A stretch of 64,000 bases of DNA, from positions 1,098,001-1,162,000 of the forward strand of contig NZ_JABJUQ010000007.1 in assembly GCF_013155385.1 (NCBI RefSeq), written 5' to 3'. The first letter of the stretch is position 1; every line of letters begins with the position of its first letter. The translations under genes were made by a program, and so were the position numbers. The notes under the pieces were generated by a model. It ran no database searches and was not told the origin of the DNA. It saw only the letters and a list, made by a program, of their open reading frames with translations. This document shows positions 1-8,571 of the stretch, piece by piece. This DNA is from Bacillus sp. WMMC1349. Lineage in GTDB: Bacteria > Bacillota > Bacilli > Bacillales > Bacillaceae.

Positions 1-66
1 GGTGATATTCCATGGGCTGTCAATGCAGTTCATGGTTTTTATTTTGATGAAATCACCAGAAAATGA
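1..66 (+). CDS. C-terminal end of an upstream gene (partial), product not recognised
   Basis: An open frame runs from the first base to a TGA stop at 64-66 and encodes 21 residues ending in HGFYFDEITRK. The gene begins outside the window. The stop lies just before the AGGAGG of the next gene, so the two are probably co-transcribed. The fragment is too short for a family call. Confidence 0.5.
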   Translation, partial: GDIPWAVNAVHGFYFDEITRK

Positions 67-79
67 GGAGGAAACCTAA

Positions 80-1129
80 TTGAATTTATCAGCATGGGGT
101 GTCAACTATATCAGTAGAGGTTTAAAAGAAACAGAGCTTGTCCTAGGAAGGGTTGTCCTTGAGCATAAAAGATTGTACAGGGTGTGGACAGAACATGGAG
201 AGTGGCTGGCTGAAGTTTCTGGCCGGTTTAAGTTTACAGCAGAACACCGCGATGATTATCCAGCTGTGGGAGATTGGGTGTATATGCGACCACGCTCCCA
301 TGAGAAAAAGGGGACGATCGTGGAGATTGTTCCCCGTTTTAGTAAGTTTTCTCGCAAGGTCGCCGGTAAACGAACAGAAGAGCAAATTATTGCTGCAAAT
401 ATCAACACGATTTTTCTTGTGAATGCCCTTAATCAAGATTTTAATTTGAGAAGAATTGAGCGGTATTTATTGCTTGCGTGGGAAAGCGGGGCGAATCCCG
501 TGATCGTCTTGACAAAGGCTGATATTGGCAGTCTGATAGAAGAAAAGGTTCGTCAGACAGAATCTGTTGCATTTGGTGTACCGATTCATATCGTCAGTGC
601 TCACCAAGGCAGAGGGATGGCTGAATTGAAAACATATTTGAAAGAAGGGGAAACAGTCGCTCTTTTAGGCTCATCAGGTGTTGGAAAATCAACCATGATT
701 AACTATTTTTTAAACGAAAAACGGCAAGCTGTTCAAAAGATACGGGAAGCTGATGACAAGGGCAGACATACAACAACGCATCGAGAACTGTTTTTATTAC
801 CTGAAGGCGGGCTTTTAATCGATACTCCTGGAATGAGAGCATTGGAACTTTGGGAGTCAGAAGCAGGGCTTGAGCAAAGTTTTGCTGATATTGATCAGCT
901 TGCGCTTCATTGCAAGTTTACGGACTGTCGGCATGATCAAGATCCGGGTTGTGCTATACAATTGGCGATTTCGGAAGGGAAAATAGATCAACACCGATTC
1001 GAAAATTACCTAAAATTGAAAAAAGAGCTTGCATACCTTGCTAGAAAAACGGATAAGCTGGCCATGAAGCAGGAAAAGAACCGTTGGAAACAAATATCGA
1101 AAAGTGTGAAAAAGCATAAAAAAAGATAA
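80..1129 (+). CDS. RsgA/YjeQ-type circularly permuted GTPase (ribosome small-subunit GTPase paralog)
   Basis: This 349-residue protein has the RsgA architecture: an N-terminal OB-fold (about 20-95), a circularly permuted GTPase domain and a C-terminal zinc finger. Visible motifs are TKAD (G4, 145-148), GSSGVGKS (G1, 197-204), GRHTTTH (G2 region, 228-234) and DTPG (G3, 248-251). The zinc ligands are Cys278, Cys283, His285 and Cys291. RsgA proteins assist 30S subunit maturation with GTP hydrolysis. The canonical Bacillus copy (rsgA/yloQ) lies elsewhere, in the prpC-prkC-rpe cluster, so this is probably a second paralog. The start is TTG, eight bases after a perfect AGGAGG. The tail is rich in Lys, which could help rRNA binding. 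The family is certain; the exact ribosomal role of this copy is inferred. Confidence 0.88.
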   Translation: MNLSAWGVNYISRGLKETELVLGRVVLEHKRLYRVWTEHGEWLAEVSGRFKFTAEHRDDYPAVGDWVYMRPRSHEKKGTIVEIVPRFSKFSRKVAGKRTEEQIIAANINTIFLVNALNQDFNLRRIERYLLLAWESGANPVIVLTKADIGSLIEEKVRQTESVAFGVPIHIVSAHQGRGMAELKTYLKEGETVALLGSSGVGKSTMINYFLNEKRQAVQKIREADDKGRHTTTHRELFLLPEGGLLIDTPGMRALELWESEAGLEQSFADIDQLALHCKFTDCRHDQDPGCAIQLAISEGKIDQHRFENYLKLKKELAYLARKTDKLAMKQEKNRWKQISKSVKKHKKR

Positions 1130-1134
1130 GTCAA

Positions 1135-1168
1135 AAGGCGCTGAGTTGATGATCAGCGCCTTTATTAC
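1135..1168 (+). terminator. Intrinsic terminator after the RsgA-type gene
   Basis: Eleven-base perfect arms AAAGGCGCTGA (1135-1145) and TCAGCGCCTTT (1153-1163) surround a short loop. The T-rich tail is interrupted by ATTA. Confidence 0.75.
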
Positions 1169-1193
1169 TAAAAACATACAATATTCACATCTT

Positions 1194-1222
1194 TTGTTTA
1201 ATAGACCTTTTCATGCTAATAT
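1194..1222 (+). promoter_or_regulatory. Probable sigma-A promoter for yisL
   Basis: TTGTTT at 1194-1199 and TAATAT at 1217-1222 are separated by 17 bases, in the only gap before yisL. Both hexamers match the consensus at four of six positions. Confidence 0.4.
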
Positions 1223-1259
1223 GAAAGCGATACATATGACGATATAGGGGGAAATTTGT

Positions 1260-1619
1260 ATGACGACACATTGGCACATTACGGCATGGCTGATTACGCT
1301 TATTCTAGTAGTAGTTGTTTATGCACAGTATTCCGGAGGCGGCGGGAAAGGTGCAAAAATTACGCATATGATTCTTCGTTTACTTTATTTATTTGTGATC
1401 TTGACAGGGGTGGAACTGTTTTATAGGTTTACAATTTGGAACGGTGAATCAATTGCTAAGGTAGTTCTCGGTGTTCTTACTATTGGACTGATGGAAATGC
1501 TTTTAATCCGCAAGAAAAAAGCAAAATCAGTCACCGGGATGTGGGTCGGCTTTATTGTCGTCTTGCTTTTAACACTTGCACTTGGACTTCGTCTGCCTTT
1601 AGGTTTTAAAATTTTTTAA
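1260..1619 (+). CDS. yisL: YisL, DUF1516 membrane protein
   Basis: This small integral membrane protein of 119 residues matches B. subtilis YisL over its length, including the GAKITHMILRL and LMEMLLIRKKK stretches. Four hydrophobic segments are visible (about 8-24, 38-54, 66-82 and 95-112), with a Lys-rich loop between the last two. Function is unknown. The ATG follows an AGGGGGA ribosome binding site. The stop codon overlaps the stop of convergent yisN by four bases, so the two genes share their 3' ends with no terminator between them. Confidence 0.9.
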   Translation: MTTHWHITAWLITLILVVVVYAQYSGGGGKGAKITHMILRLLYLFVILTGVELFYRFTIWNGESIAKVVLGVLTIGLMEMLLIRKKKAKSVTGMWVGFIVVLLLTLALGLRLPLGFKIF

Positions 1620-2182
1620 GTGGGAGGGCCTTCAGCTGAGATTGTTACAATCCGTTCTCCGTCTGAAGTTGTCCATTCAAATCTGTCTTTTTTCTTTTCT
1701 GCCCGTTCGTAGTGATGTTGTAAGGCACATTGCTTTACATCATTTGAAAACTGATAAAACGACACACCCTTTGTCATTTCAGGGTGAGCTGAAAAACTCA
1801 ACCCGTTATATGCATAGACACAATCAAATACAGAAAATCCAAGACTGTTTAATTGATCCATTAAGGAATAAAATTGTCCATCTTCCAAATCGCTCAAAAA
1901 ATCTGATAAGGCTTGTTTGACATTTTTTAAATAGCGTATGGATTCACCACCTGTTAATTGAATCTGTCCGAATCGTTCTGTGACGGCAAATGGAGCGATC
2001 AGTTCTGTTTTCAGCCATTCACCCTCTAGTTGAATATAGACACCAGGGCTTAGCAAACTTTCAATTAACAATAAGTCTCCTGCCTGATTTTCAATCAGGC
2101 AGATCCCCTCTTCAATGATAATCGTACCGTACATCCATTTTCTTTTTTCATTATAAATTCGTTGTTCTCGTTCACTGTCCAT
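1616..2182 (-). CDS. yisN: YisN, DUF2777-type protein
   Basis: This 188-residue soluble protein sits in the YisN position between yisL and asnO. The frame is open upstream to 2275, but I place the start at ATG 2182-2180 because GGAAAGGAG lies nine bases before it and the upstream residues look non-coding. There are no membrane segments or catalytic motifs. The N-terminus is charged (SEREQRIYNEKRKW) and the C-terminal part is polar, with a short KKKDRFEW patch. Function is unknown. It is convergent with yisL and divergent from asnO, so its promoter shares the gap at 2183-2333. Confidence 0.75.
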   Translation of the reverse strand: MDSEREQRIYNEKRKWMYGTIIIEEGICLIENQAGDLLLIESLLSPGVYIQLEGEWLKTELIAPFAVTERFGQIQLTGGESIRYLKNVKQALSDFLSDLEDGQFYSLMDQLNSLGFSVFDCVYAYNGLSFSAHPEMTKGVSFYQFSNDVKQCALQHHYERAEKKKDRFEWTTSDGERIVTISAEGPPT

Positions 2183-2333
2183 CTCATTGTGCTCCTTTCC
2201 TTCATTTTTCTTTCCAAAACAGGCTTGTCTCATACAAGTGTTGGTGGACAATTCAATTATCTGCAAATGACGCATAAAATAAAAAAAGGGAGGCTAAAAA
2301 GAGAAAGAATACAAGAATTGGAGCTGATCAACA

Positions 2334-4175
2334 ATGTGTGGAATTACGGGGTGGGTGGACTTTCAAAAACCGCTTATCCGAGAGCAGCCGATTATGGAGA
2401 AGATGACTGAAACACTTGCAAAAAGAGGACCTGATGATACAAATACTTGGGGAAAGAACCATGTTTTATTCGGACATAAACGTTTGGCTGTTGTAGATTT
2501 AGAGGGTGGCAGACAGCCGATGACCCGTACACATCAAGAAATGGACTATACGATTTGTTATAATGGAGAATTATATAATACGGAAGATTTGCGAAAAGAA
2601 TTGCAAGAACGCGGGCATCGCTTTAGAGGTCATTCTGATACAGAAGTATTGCTGCACTCATACATCGAATGGAAAGAAGAGTGTGTACACAGGCTGAATG
2701 GAATTTTTGCATTTGCCATATGGGATGAACAGCGGGATCATTTATTTGCTGCACGAGATCGGATTGGAGTAAAACCATTTTTCTATTCAGAGCAAGGGAC
2801 ATCATTTCTGTTCGGCTCAGAAATCAAAGCCATTCTTGCTCATCCAAGTATGAAAGCGAAACTTGACCGCAATGGTCTTGCGGAGATTTTCGGACTTGGC
2901 CCTTCAAGAACGCCGGGCAGTGGTGTTTTTAAAGGGATAAAAGAAATTCGTCCAGGGCATGCGATGATCTTTTCGAAAAATGGTTTGACCGTTTGGCGAT
3001 ATTGGAATGTGGAAAGTAAAAAACATACCGATCATTTTTCAGAAACGGTTTTCCAAGTCCGTTCCCTATTTGAAAATGCCGTGATTAGACAGCTTGTTTC
3101 AGATGTTCCGGTTTGTACGTTTCTCTCTGGAGGAGTCGATTCCAGTGCGATTACGGCGACAGCTGCAAAACATTTCGAAAAGGAAGGAAAAGCTCCGCTC
3201 CATACGTTTTCCATTGATTATGAGGACAATGACCGTTTCTTTTCAGCAAGCTCATTTCAACCGAATGCGGATGGTCCTTGGATCAACAAGATGGCAGATG
3301 CCTTTAAAACCAATCATCATCACTGCATTATTTCTCAAGAAGATTTGGCAAGCTATTTAGAAGAAGCTGTCATTGTTCGGGATTTGCCAGGAATGGCTGA
3401 TATTGATTCTTCATTGCTTTGGTTTTGTAAAGAGATTAAAAAGGATTTTGTCGTCAGTCTTTCTGGAGAATGTGCAGACGAAATTTTTGGCGGATATCCT
3501 TGGTTTCATGCAACTGAGCAAGTCGAAGGCTTCCCATGGATGAGATCGATGGACGAACGGATTGGTCTTTTACAGGATACTTGGCAGAAAAAACTGAATC
3601 TTAAAGAATATGTGAATGCCAAGTATGAGGAAACAATTAAGGAAACACCGCTTTTAGATGGAGAAACAGGAATAGAGAAAAGAAGAAGACAATTGTTTTA
3701 CTTAAATATGCTTTGGTTTATGACGACACTGCTTGATCGCAAGGACAGAATGAGTATGGGGGCAAGCCTTGAAGTCCGTGTGCCATTCGCTGATCATAGA
3801 CTTGTTGAATATGTTTGGAATATTCCATGGGACATGAAAATGCATGGGAACAGAGAGAAAGGGATCTTCCGCAAAGCGTTGGAAGGGATTTTGCCAGATG
3901 ATGTGTTATATCGGAAAAAAAGTCCGTATCCGAAAACACATCATCCCGACTATACAAAAGCCGTTAAACAATGGTTGGAACGTCTACTTCAGCAAAAAGA
4001 TTCAGCTCTTCACAACTTTCTAGATCAGAAAAAACTGGCTGAGCTTATGGCGACAGATGGTGCGTCTTTTGAAATCCCTTGGTTTGGGCAATTGATGAAA
4101 GGACCGCAGCTTCTCGCTCACCTTGCGCAAATTCATACTTGGTTTGAGGCTTATCGGATTGATATTGAAGACTAA
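2334..4175 (+). CDS. asnO: Asparagine synthetase (glutamine-hydrolysing), AsnO type
   Basis: The enzyme converts aspartate, ATP and glutamine to asparagine. The 613-residue protein has an N-terminal class II glutamine amidotransferase domain with the nucleophile Cys2 directly after the initiator Met (MCGITGW). The synthetase domain follows, with the ATP pyrophosphatase loop SGGVDSS at about 265-271. Length and context match B. subtilis AsnO (YisO), one of three asparagine synthetases and the one linked to sporulation. The start is fixed by Cys2, and GGAG lies about ten bases upstream. It is transcribed alone, divergent from yisN and followed by a hairpin. Confidence 0.95.
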   Translation: MCGITGWVDFQKPLIREQPIMEKMTETLAKRGPDDTNTWGKNHVLFGHKRLAVVDLEGGRQPMTRTHQEMDYTICYNGELYNTEDLRKELQERGHRFRGHSDTEVLLHSYIEWKEECVHRLNGIFAFAIWDEQRDHLFAARDRIGVKPFFYSEQGTSFLFGSEIKAILAHPSMKAKLDRNGLAEIFGLGPSRTPGSGVFKGIKEIRPGHAMIFSKNGLTVWRYWNVESKKHTDHFSETVFQVRSLFENAVIRQLVSDVPVCTFLSGGVDSSAITATAAKHFEKEGKAPLHTFSIDYEDNDRFFSASSFQPNADGPWINKMADAFKTNHHHCIISQEDLASYLEEAVIVRDLPGMADIDSSLLWFCKEIKKDFVVSLSGECADEIFGGYPWFHATEQVEGFPWMRSMDERIGLLQDTWQKKLNLKEYVNAKYEETIKETPLLDGETGIEKRRRQLFYLNMLWFMTTLLDRKDRMSMGASLEVRVPFADHRLVEYVWNIPWDMKMHGNREKGIFRKALEGILPDDVLYRKKSPYPKTHHPDYTKAVKQWLERLLQQKDSALHNFLDQKKLAELMATDGASFEIPWFGQLMKGPQLLAHLAQIHTWFEAYRIDIED

Positions 4176-4182
4176 AAAAGTG

Positions 4183-4224
4183 GGTGTCCATCATGTCAAT
4201 TTTTGACTATTGGACACCTGTTTA
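4183..4224 (+). terminator. Hairpin after asnO, probable terminator
   Basis: Perfect arms GGTGTCCA (4183-4190) and TGGACACC (4211-4218) enclose a loop that can pair further through TCAA/TTGA. The downstream T-tract is weak. Confidence 0.5.
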
Positions 4225-4284
4225 AATTAAATAAACACTGAAAAATCAGCAATCACAATTTGCTTTTTTCGGACAAGTTCTTTC

Positions 4285-5241
4285 TTAGTTTCTTATGATG
4301 ATATACATTGTATAGGCAATGTAAGCAATTGCGAGTATCACCCCTTCTGATTTGGCAATTTTAGAATGCGATCTAGAGAAAATAAATAATACAATTGTTA
4401 AAATGATCATCAAGATTACATCAATAAACATTTTACTCTCTACGGCTAGAGGGGAAATGATAGAAGATGCACCAAGAACAAATAATATATTGAAAATATT
4501 ACTTCCAACAATATTACCTAAAGCAATTTCACTTTGTTTCTTAATTGCAGCAGTAATAGATGTAATCAACTCAGGTAGTGATGTTCCCACCGCCACAATT
4601 GTTAAACCAACTAATGATTCACTCATACCAAGGGTTTTCGCAATTTTGATACTACTATCAACCACAAACTCTCCACCAACAATGATGGCAGCAAGACCAG
4701 CTAACGTAAAGAATATATATTTCCCCTGAGATCGTTTATCTGCTTTTGATTCATTTTGAAGATTGTCATCTCTACTGTTTCTCGCTACTTCAAAAATGTA
4801 ATACATAAATACAGCAAAGATAAGTAAGAAGATTAATCCGTCGCTTCTTGTAATCAAGTTTTCTGAAAAATATTGAAGAGTCACATCACTCATCAAAACA
4901 AGCAATACGATACTTGCCAATAATGTAAAGGGGATTTCTTTTCTAATCGTATTACTTTCAACCTTTAAGGGATTAATTAATGCTGTTACCCCAATGACAA
5001 GGCTAATGTTAAAGATATTACTTCCTACGACATTACCGATTGCTACCCCTGGATTTCCTTCAATGGCAGCGAAGATACTAACAGTTGCCTCAGGAGAGCT
5101 TGTCCCAAATGCCACAATGGTTAGTCCAACCAATAGCGGAGGTATATGAAGTAGTGTTGCAATTTTAGAAGCACCATCAACAAAATAGTCCGCTCCCTTT
5201 ATTAATAAAACAAAGCCCACTAACAGTAAAATATAGGTCAT
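4285..5241 (-). CDS. Calcium/cation antiporter, CaCA (YrbG-like) family
   Basis: This inner-membrane exchanger of 318 residues is built from two homologous halves of about five helices each. The diagnostic alpha repeats are visible: GTSSPE in the first half (about 47-52) and GTSLPE in the second (about 217-222), each with the acidic residue that coordinates the cation. A short charged loop (NSRDDNLQNESKADKRSQGK) separates the halves. The family exchanges Ca2+ for Na+ or H+; the substrate here is not determined. The ATG follows GAGGTGA. It is a single gene with no partner in B. subtilis at this position, so it is an insertion relative to that order. Confidence 0.88.
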   Translation of the reverse strand: MTYILLLVGFVLLIKGADYFVDGASKIATLLHIPPLLVGLTIVAFGTSSPEATVSIFAAIEGNPGVAIGNVVGSNIFNISLVIGVTALINPLKVESNTIRKEIPFTLLASIVLLVLMSDVTLQYFSENLITRSDGLIFLLIFAVFMYYIFEVARNSRDDNLQNESKADKRSQGKYIFFTLAGLAAIIVGGEFVVDSSIKIAKTLGMSESLVGLTIVAVGTSLPELITSITAAIKKQSEIALGNIVGSNIFNILFVLGASSIISPLAVESKMFIDVILMIILTIVLFIFSRSHSKIAKSEGVILAIAYIAYTMYIIIRN

Positions 5242-5593
5242 TCTATTAGTTCACCTCGCTACACTAACCTTTATTCGTTGTTTTATATTAGAATTATTTT
5301 ATTTCTATAAAGGGGGTATGTCAGGAGTTAAATAAGGAATCGAGTCCATAAAGACTAAAAACCAACATTGAAAATTCTTTGTCATCTAAAACCCTCAACT
5401 CACCAGCTAAAACAGAGTAGAAACGATTACACACGTCATTTGTGTTTATTTGTCTAAATTTCAAGCTACAGACAATCCCAATGCTATCACTTTTTTATTC
5501 AATGAGGTAAAAGGGGAAGCAAAATTACAAAGTTAGACTCTATAAAAACACATGATAGCTTTAGTTTAAAGAGAACACCAGAAATTTATACAT
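5242..5593. other. Intergenic region, AT-rich, without a convincing gene
   Basis: About 350 bases separate the antiporter start from the yisQ terminator. It must carry the antiporter promoter. A short plus-strand frame ending at TAG near 5536 reads like protein (ATDNPNAITFLFNEVKGEAK), but it has no start and could be debris of a lost gene. I see no structured RNA. Confidence 0.35.
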
Positions 5594-5627
5594 AAAAAAA
5601 GACGGATTGAGGAGGACACCGTCTTTT
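5594..5627 (-). terminator. Intrinsic terminator after yisQ
   Basis: Read on the minus strand, AAAAGACGG (5627-5619) pairs with CCGTCTTTTTTT (5605-5594), and the 3' arm itself forms the T-tract. Confidence 0.75.
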
Positions 5628-5638
5628 ACACAAACATG

Positions 5639-6979
5639 TTAAGCAGCAAGCCCCTTTTCGATCCAAATTTTAGAGCGCCACCTTCTGTACATCAAAATAC
5701 CTCTAACCCATTCATCAGCAATAAATGAAAACCAAATGCCTGCTAAACCGAGGTTTAGGTGAATACCAAAAATATAGGCGATGGGAAGTCCAATTCCCCA
5801 CATTGAAATGATGGCCATATAGACTGGAAATTTAGCATCACCGGCAGCTCTGAGAGAGTTGATGATAATCACATTAAATGACCGGCCTGGTTCAAGAATA
5901 ATCGTCATGAACATCAGCAGGCTAGCCGTTGCGATGATTTCCGAATTGCTACTAAAGATCCCGATTAGCGGTTTTGAAAAAACAGCTAACAGAAAAGAAG
6001 TCACTGTTGTAACTGCTAAAGCCCACCACAGGCTTTTTAAACATCTGCTGTAAGCGGCATTAAACTGTTTAGCACCTATATAATGTCCGATCAATATTTG
6101 TGTTCCTTGACTAATCGCGATTCCAAACAGCATGATCAGCATCATCAAGTTTTGGGTGTATACTTTTGTTGTTAGTGCTTGCGCACCTAATAATGTAATA
6201 AAATAAGTAATGATCATCTGTGACGCATTATATGACAGCTGTTCACCGGCTGAGGGAATTCCGATTTTTAACAGTTTTTTTAAATATTCTTTTTTAATAT
6301 GAAAAAACTGTTTTGATAAAAATGTCATCCCAATTCGTTTTTTAACGAGGCAGATAATGACGCCTAGACCAAGAATCCGGGATATCGAAGTTGACAGAGC
6401 CACACCTGTAACACCTAAAACCGGTAAACCGAACGGTCCGAAAATGGCAAAGTAATTGCCGGTGATATTTAACATATTCATTCCGATCGTTACAGCCATC
6501 ATATCTTTAGTAAAACCATAGCTTTTTAGAATGGCACTGAATGTCATAATAAGTGCTTGGATAAATGCCAGTCCGCCAACAATTTTTAAAAAGACTGCCG
6601 CCTCACTTAGCAACTTTTCTGAAAGTCCCATCATCAATAAAAGCGGCTCGGCAAACAAATAAATGGCGGTGCTAATGAATAGACTGATCAATAAATTGGT
6701 GCTAATCGATATATAACCAATTTTCATCGCTTTTGCTTTTTGCTTCGCACCTAAATATTGTGAGATAACGACCGTTGTACCAGTCGCGATAAAACCAAAC
6801 ATGACGATGATCAAATTCAGCATTTGGTTACTGACACCGACTGCTGCGACACTGTTATCTGAGTATTGACTGAGCATCAATGTATCAGCATTCCCCATCA
6901 ACATATATAATGAAACCTCGATAAAAATGGGCCATGTTAAACTGAATAAAGAGAGGTTTTGCATGTTTGTTTTTTTCAT
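5639..6979 (-). CDS. yisQ: MATE-family multidrug/sodium antiporter YisQ
   Basis: This 446-residue membrane protein has twelve predicted helices arranged as two MatE domains (about 15-175 and 240-400). The first helix pair has the family-typical LSLFSLTWPIFIEV and NADTLMLSQYSD stretches. MATE proteins export cationic drugs in exchange for Na+ or H+; the natural substrate is unknown. The ATG follows AAAGGAG. It is divergent from the AraC-type gene yisR, as in B. subtilis, which suggests that YisR controls it. Confidence 0.9.
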   Translation of the reverse strand: MKKTNMQNLSLFSLTWPIFIEVSLYMLMGNADTLMLSQYSDNSVAAVGVSNQMLNLIIVMFGFIATGTTVVISQYLGAKQKAKAMKIGYISISTNLLISLFISTAIYLFAEPLLLMMGLSEKLLSEAAVFLKIVGGLAFIQALIMTFSAILKSYGFTKDMMAVTIGMNMLNITGNYFAIFGPFGLPVLGVTGVALSTSISRILGLGVIICLVKKRIGMTFLSKQFFHIKKEYLKKLLKIGIPSAGEQLSYNASQMIITYFITLLGAQALTTKVYTQNLMMLIMLFGIAISQGTQILIGHYIGAKQFNAAYSRCLKSLWWALAVTTVTSFLLAVFSKPLIGIFSSNSEIIATASLLMFMTIILEPGRSFNVIIINSLRAAGDAKFPVYMAIISMWGIGLPIAYIFGIHLNLGLAGIWFSFIADEWVRGILMYRRWRSKIWIEKGLAA

Positions 6980-7009
6980 AGATGGATCTCCTTTCTTTTC
7001 AAAAATCGT

Positions 7010-7038
7010 TTTATAGTTTACCCCACGTTTCTTATAAT
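7010..7038. promoter_or_regulatory. Overlapping divergent promoters of yisQ and yisR
   Basis: For yisR, TATAAT lies at 7033-7038 with no good -35, as expected for an activator-dependent promoter. For yisQ on the minus strand, TTATAA (7037-7032) and TATAAA (7015-7010) are 16 bases apart. The yisR -10 and the yisQ -35 share the same bases, so RNA polymerase cannot occupy both at once. Confidence 0.4.
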
Positions 7039-7098
7039 AGAAAGAGATAAAACCGATACTTTTTGAAGAAATCCGACCAAATCAAAAGGGAGGAAAAC

Positions 7099-7962
7099 AT
7101 GAACCATATCGTTTTTACAATACCGCCCCTCCCAGTTCTCATCACTTGTGGAGAAGGGATATTCAAACAGGGAGAGAAACATGTGAAACGCAAATATTCG
7201 GTCTTCGATCTTTTATATGTGGTCAAAGGAGCGATGTTTTTAACAGAAGACAGAGAGTCTCATCACATTCGTGAAGGGGAGTATATCATTCTTGTTCCGG
7301 GACTTGAACATTACGGACATAAAGGTTGTCAGGAAGATACGTATTACTACTGGCTTCATTTCCAAGAGAAATCATACGAACTTTCGCAAAAGGGAGGGGA
7401 GAACTGGTCCGAACTTAAACTTCAACAGGGGACATTTGAAATACCGCCTTCATATCATTTAAGACTGCCGAGGAAGGGCAAGATTGCACAAAAGGCCTTT
7501 ATTGAAAAGCAGTTCAGCAATTTAATTGATTATTCAGGAGAGAATTCTGATTTACCGCTTTTTAAACAACTTCAATTTGAAGAATTGTTCATCCATTTGC
7601 AAAAAGAAGCATTTCATATTCCTTCTGCGAATGAGCGGGTTGCTTCTGAAGCGCAGCGTTATATCGAACGACATTATCAAGAAAAAATCAGCATGGAACA
7701 GCTTTCTTGCGCTCTTCACTATCATCAAGATTACATCACACGCTGTATGCAAAAAGTTTACAGTATGACACCAGGGCAATATGCCAATAAGGTGCGGATT
7801 TTGGAAGCAAAACGACTGTTGTCGGCTACAAATGACAAGATGTCAGCAATTGCAGAACAAGTCGGCATTGATGATGCACCTTATTTTTCAAAGCTTTTCA
7901 AACAAATTGAAGGACTTTCACCTATTGAATACCGAAAGATGATCAAGAGGAATATTGAGTAA
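7099..7962 (+). CDS. yisR: AraC-family transcriptional regulator YisR
   Basis: This 287-residue regulator has an N-terminal cupin-type sensing region (about 15-150) with REGEYIILVPGLEHYGH. Its C-terminal AraC DNA-binding domain (about 185-285) contains two helix-turn-helix units and the family signature ending AKRLLSATNDKMSAIAEQVG. I start at ATG 7099 because GGGAGG lies six bases upstream, and because this gives the same length as B. subtilis YisR. The frame also contains an upstream ATG at 7063 without such a site. The target is probably yisQ. Confidence 0.9.
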   Translation: MNHIVFTIPPLPVLITCGEGIFKQGEKHVKRKYSVFDLLYVVKGAMFLTEDRESHHIREGEYIILVPGLEHYGHKGCQEDTYYYWLHFQEKSYELSQKGGENWSELKLQQGTFEIPPSYHLRLPRKGKIAQKAFIEKQFSNLIDYSGENSDLPLFKQLQFEELFIHLQKEAFHIPSANERVASEAQRYIERHYQEKISMEQLSCALHYHQDYITRCMQKVYSMTPGQYANKVRILEAKRLLSATNDKMSAIAEQVGIDDAPYFSKLFKQIEGLSPIEYRKMIKRNIE

Positions 7963-7979
7963 GAAATGGGGGATAGCAC

Positions 7980-8543
7980 TTGACCATTATCAATGGTAAT
8001 AAGGTCACATTGAGATCGTTAACAGTTGATGATCTGCCTTTGTTATGGAGGATGATTTATGGGGTAAAACAACCAGAATGGAAACAGTGGGATGCCCCTT
8101 ATTTCACGTTACAGCCTGAGCCATATCAATATTTTGCCGATTCAATTTTAGCGGCTTTAAAAGAGGATCCGCCTCGTTATGCGGCAATAGAGATCGAGGG
8201 CCAATTAAAGGGCACTGTTTCTTATTACTGGGAATGCAGACCGACTCACTGGCTTGAATGCGGTATTGTCATCTATGATCCATTCTATTGGAATGGAGGA
8301 TATGGAACTGAGGCGATCATCTTATGGGTCGATTATTTGTTTGCTAAACTAAATATTCCAAGAATTGGGATGACGACTTGGTCAGGAAACAAGCGGATGA
8401 TGAAATGTGCTGAAAAAGCGGGATTTACGATGGAAGGGCGTCTGCGGAAAGTTAGGTATTACAATGGGGTCTATTATGATTCAGTCAGGTACGGTGTGTT
8501 AAGAGAAGAATGGGAAAAACAAAATCCTGCCCGTTATAACTGA
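7980..8543 (+). CDS. RimJ/RimL-type GNAT N-acetyltransferase
   Basis: The 187-residue protein has the GNAT fold. A GGYGTEA acetyl-CoA pyrophosphate-binding motif is at about 104-110, followed by the RimJ/RimL-type segment GMTTWSGNKRMMKCAEKAGF. Family members acetylate ribosomal-protein N-termini, amino acids or small molecules; the substrate is not predictable. The start is TTG, seven bases after a GGGGG ribosome binding site. It lies 17 bases after yisR and is probably in the same transcript. Confidence 0.85.
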   Translation: MTIINGNKVTLRSLTVDDLPLLWRMIYGVKQPEWKQWDAPYFTLQPEPYQYFADSILAALKEDPPRYAAIEIEGQLKGTVSYYWECRPTHWLECGIVIYDPFYWNGGYGTEAIILWVDYLFAKLNIPRIGMTTWSGNKRMMKCAEKAGFTMEGRLRKVRYYNGVYYDSVRYGVLREEWEKQNPARYN

Positions 8544-8560
8544 CAGGCAGGATTTCTTAT
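8522..8560. terminator. Bidirectional terminator between the GNAT gene and yitJ
   Basis: AAATCCTGCC (8522-8531) and GGCAGGATTT (8546-8555) pair perfectly. Either strand ends in a short T-tract, which suits two convergent genes. The 5' arm lies inside the 3' end of the acetyltransferase gene. Confidence 0.7.
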
Positions 8561-8571
8561 CAAGTTAGGGA

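Noticed and set aside
2162-2410. 82-codon plus-strand frame before asnO
   Set aside because: It overlaps yisN and the asnO start in other frames and has no family resemblance.
5455-5536. Protein-like plus-strand tail ending in a TAG
   Set aside because: There is no start codon with a ribosome binding site and the frame is too short to assign.
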